Origin: an uncultured Lachnospiraceae bacterium
GTDB taxonomy: Bacteria; Bacillota; Clostridia; Lachnospirales; Lachnospiraceae
DNA length: 64,000 nt
Reading direction: 5' to 3'
Assembly (NCBI GenBank): GCA_900551115.1
Contig: URUY01000021.1
Coordinates: 3,649 to 67,648, forward strand
In this document: positions 62,673 through 64,000 of the stretch, piece after piece
Layout of the letters: each line of letters starts with the position of its first letter
Numbering within the stretch: position 1 is the first letter of the stretch
The notes under the pieces: model-generated
What the model saw: the letters and a program-made list of their open reading frames with translations, nothing else
What the model was told of the DNA's origin: nothing
Database searches by the model: none
Position numbers and translations under genes: made by a program

Positions 62673-63680
62673 TTACAGCCTGTGCTGGGTAGATTCCTTC
62701 ATGGAAACCTCGTATCCTAAAAGAGTCCGGCGCTGCACCTCCTTACCGGCCATATGGTCCAGCAAGGTCTTACAGGTCACCATGCCCAATTCCTGTATAT
62801 CAAAGGACAGGGATGTAATAGAAGGAATATTGTTTTCAAGCAGGGAGCTGTTGTAAAAAGAAGCTACCTTAATGTCCGAAGGTACCCTGATTTTTTCCTT
62901 CCGCAGCTTGTTCAGTACATGGGCACAGATAGAATCATCCATACAAATGACACATTCCGCATGCCGTTCAATCAGCTCTTCCAAAATCTTGTCTACCATG
63001 ATGCCGTTCTCCACATCCAGATACACCATACTGTTGTCCACGGTAAGGCTCTGCTCCAAATAAGCGTCCATATACCCCTGCAGGCGCTTTCTGGTTACTA
63101 CATGGTCTTTATTGCCGCCTATCAGCGCCATTTTCCGTATACCGTGCATCAAAAGAATAGAGGTCAGCTCCCTGCAGGCGCTTCTGTGGTCGTTATCAAT
63201 CTGTATGATATCCTTGTCAATATAGGTCCCAATCGTAACAAAGGGAATATTCTTTTCCTGTAAAAATCTTGCAGGAGCATCATTTACCAGCGTCCTGCTC
63301 AAAATAACGCCGTCCACCTTATGGTTGTTGACAATACGCTCTAATTGTCCCATATCCCTGTCAGAAGCAATGGATACCAATACATCATAGTCTAACGAAT
63401 ATGCTATTTCACTGATTCCCATCAGGCATTTTTGAAAAAAGGGCAGTTCCACCAGATTATAGTCACCGGGCATCACAAAGCCGATGTTGTAGGTTTTCTG
63501 CTGGGCAAGCCCCTTGGCAATCACATTGGGCCTGTAATTATTTTCCCTGATATAGGTAAGCACCCTCTCCCTTGTTTTTGCACCAATCCTGCCTTTTCCG
63601 GAAATTGCCCTTGACACCGTTGTCTTGGATACAGAAAGCTCTCTTGCGATATCATCTATTGTCAGTTTCTTATTTTCCAC
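62673..63680 (-). CDS. LacI family regulator of the galactan locus
   Basis: The protein has 335 residues and starts at GTG after GGGAGG. The helix-turn-helix is TIDDIARELSVSKTTVSRAISGKGRIGAKTRERV. The hinge and sugar-binding domain contain YNIGFVMPGDYNLVELPFF and VDGVILSRTLV. It is immediately upstream of the galactan operon on the same strand. Operators of one type lie at its own promoter (63702-63719) and at the operon promoter (62514-62531). The likely role is repression relieved by a galactan-derived sugar, with self-repression. Confidence 0.92.
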   Translation of the reverse strand: MENKKLTIDDIARELSVSKTTVSRAISGKGRIGAKTRERVLTYIRENNYRPNVIAKGLAQQKTYNIGFVMPGDYNLVELPFFQKCLMGISEIAYSLDYDVLVSIASDRDMGQLERIVNNHKVDGVILSRTLVNDAPARFLQEKNIPFVTIGTYIDKDIIQIDNDHRSACRELTSILLMHGIRKMALIGGNKDHVVTRKRLQGYMDAYLEQSLTVDNSMVYLDVENGIMVDKILEELIERHAECVICMDDSICAHVLNKLRKEKIRVPSDIKVASFYNSSLLENNIPSITSLSFDIQELGMVTCKTLLDHMAGKEVQRRTLLGYEVSMKESTQHRL

Positions 63681-63701
63681 ACCGTTTCCTCCCCGCAGCT
63701 T

Positions 63702-63719
63702 TTGCGCAACCGTTTGCTC
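63702..63719. promoter_or_regulatory. Candidate LacI operator C (autoregulation)
   Basis: GAGCAAACGGTTGCGCAA (minus strand) agrees with operator A in 15 of 18 positions and has the same place, 7 bases after the -10 box of the lacI promoter. Confidence 0.65.
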
Positions 63720-63726
63720 TATTTAC

Positions 63727-63755
63727 AATCTATCAGAAAATGAAAGGATTTGCAA
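63727..63755 (-). promoter_or_regulatory. lacI promoter
   Basis: On the minus strand TTGCAA (63750-63755) and TAGATT (63727-63732) lie 17 bp apart, upstream of operator C. Confidence 0.65.
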
Positions 63756-63811
63756 TAGGAAAACTGACTATAATCTTCTGTACTTTGAATAAAGTGTCCG
63801 CTCGCGGAGCC

Positions 63812-63880
63812 TTTTGATTTATAAGAAAGCCTTTCACTCTTTAGTGTGACAAGGTCTTTCTTATAAATTATTAATCAAAA
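63812..63880. repeat. Large inverted repeat between lacI and tRNA-Trp
   Basis: TTTTGATTTATAAGAAAG (63812-63829) pairs with CTTTCTTATAAA (63856-63867) and, after a seven-base bulge, AATCAAAA (63873-63880). The inner part (CTTTCAC/GTGACAAG) is imperfect. No reading frame is inside. It could be a second terminator, a structured RNA end or a small mobile repeat. Confidence 0.6.
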
Positions 63881-63916
63881 AAACTTAGTGTCATTGCAAC
63901 TGCAATAACACTAAGT
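63876..63916 (-). terminator. tRNA-Trp terminator
   Basis: On the minus strand ACTTAGTGTTATTGCA pairs with TGCAATGACACTAAGT, a 16-bp stem with one mismatch, followed by seven T, 13 bp after the tRNA. Confidence 0.9.
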
Positions 63917-63928
63917 CCTCTATCTCAG

Positions 63929-63999
63929 CAGGGGAAGAGGGGATCGAACCCCCGTTAACGGTTTTGGAGACCGCCGCACTACCGCTGTACTATTCCCCT
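63929..63999 (-). tRNA. tRNA-Trp (CCA anticodon)
   Basis: The tRNA is 71 nt without an encoded CCA tail. The acceptor stem AGGGGAA/TTCCCCT is perfect with discriminator G. The anticodon arm CGGTCTCCAAAACCG carries CCA, and the T arm GGGGGTTCGATCCCC is canonical. CCA must be added after transcription. An intrinsic terminator follows directly. Confidence 0.97.
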
Positions 64000-64000
64000 A

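Noticed and set aside
62673..63680. xylan-type AraC motif or mal-type operator at the galactan promoters
   Set aside because: Neither TGGTAAGC nor AAACGTATC occurs there; the three loci seem to be separately regulated.

Overview
The window looks like a low-to-mid GC Clostridia chromosome, most likely a gut Lachnospiraceae. The basis is a dgt-dnaG-rpoD-trmK operon, a single-chain PurL with fused glutaminase domain, solute-binding lipoproteins next to MalF/MalG and LplB/LplC type permeases, LacI and YesN-like regulators, and consensus sigma-A promoters (TTGACA-17-TATAAT). Nearly all genes lie on the minus strand. The genus is not determined.

Layout. 1-1041: a marR-MATE efflux operon, truncated at the left edge, with two palindromic operators. 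1061-19800: a glucuronoxylan-utilisation locus. The operon GH8 - acetylesterase - GH115 - AraC - GH3 - GH67 - GH2 is followed by a second unit of two permeases and a lipoprotein. No enzyme has a signal peptide, so the locus reads as import of branched, acetylated xylo-oligosaccharides followed by complete debranching and depolymerisation in the cytoplasm. Both units carry the same bipartite promoter motif, a plausible target of the receiver-less YesN-like regulator inside the operon. 19860-21971: a chemoreceptor. 22118-29332: the housekeeping operon dgt-dnaG-rpoD-trmK-nif3-nucleoside kinase.

29586-32592: a three-gene module (condensation-fold acyltransferase, zinc-ribbon membrane protein, HSL-type esterase) of unknown role. 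32646-33725: a nuclease/transposase remnant and a DinJ/YafQ toxin-antitoxin pair. 34059-37859: purL. 38008-39081: a TetR gene and an unknown gene. 39326-41599: a large orphan protein with a degenerate cyclic-nucleotide-binding fold, followed by a candidate small RNA with promoter and terminator.

41922-50298: a maltose/starch locus (extracellular GH13 lipoprotein, malG, malF, malE, malQ, divergent malR) with candidate MalR operators and a hairpin between malE and malF. 50342-53371: an ogt - cysteine-cluster - deacetylase - unknown operon and a YtaF-like membrane protein. 53466-55404: a ligand-binding GGDEF protein split by a frameshift. 55544-63680: a galactan locus (lacI, binding protein, two permeases, an unrecognised 617-residue protein, a zinc-ribbon microprotein, intracellular GH53) with three candidate LacI operators. 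The window ends with a large inverted repeat and tRNA-Trp.

The best candidates for undescribed biology are the 617-residue protein with its zinc-ribbon partner, the acyltransferase/zinc-ribbon/esterase module, the 757-residue cNMP-fold protein, the small RNA candidate and the shared xylan promoter motif.
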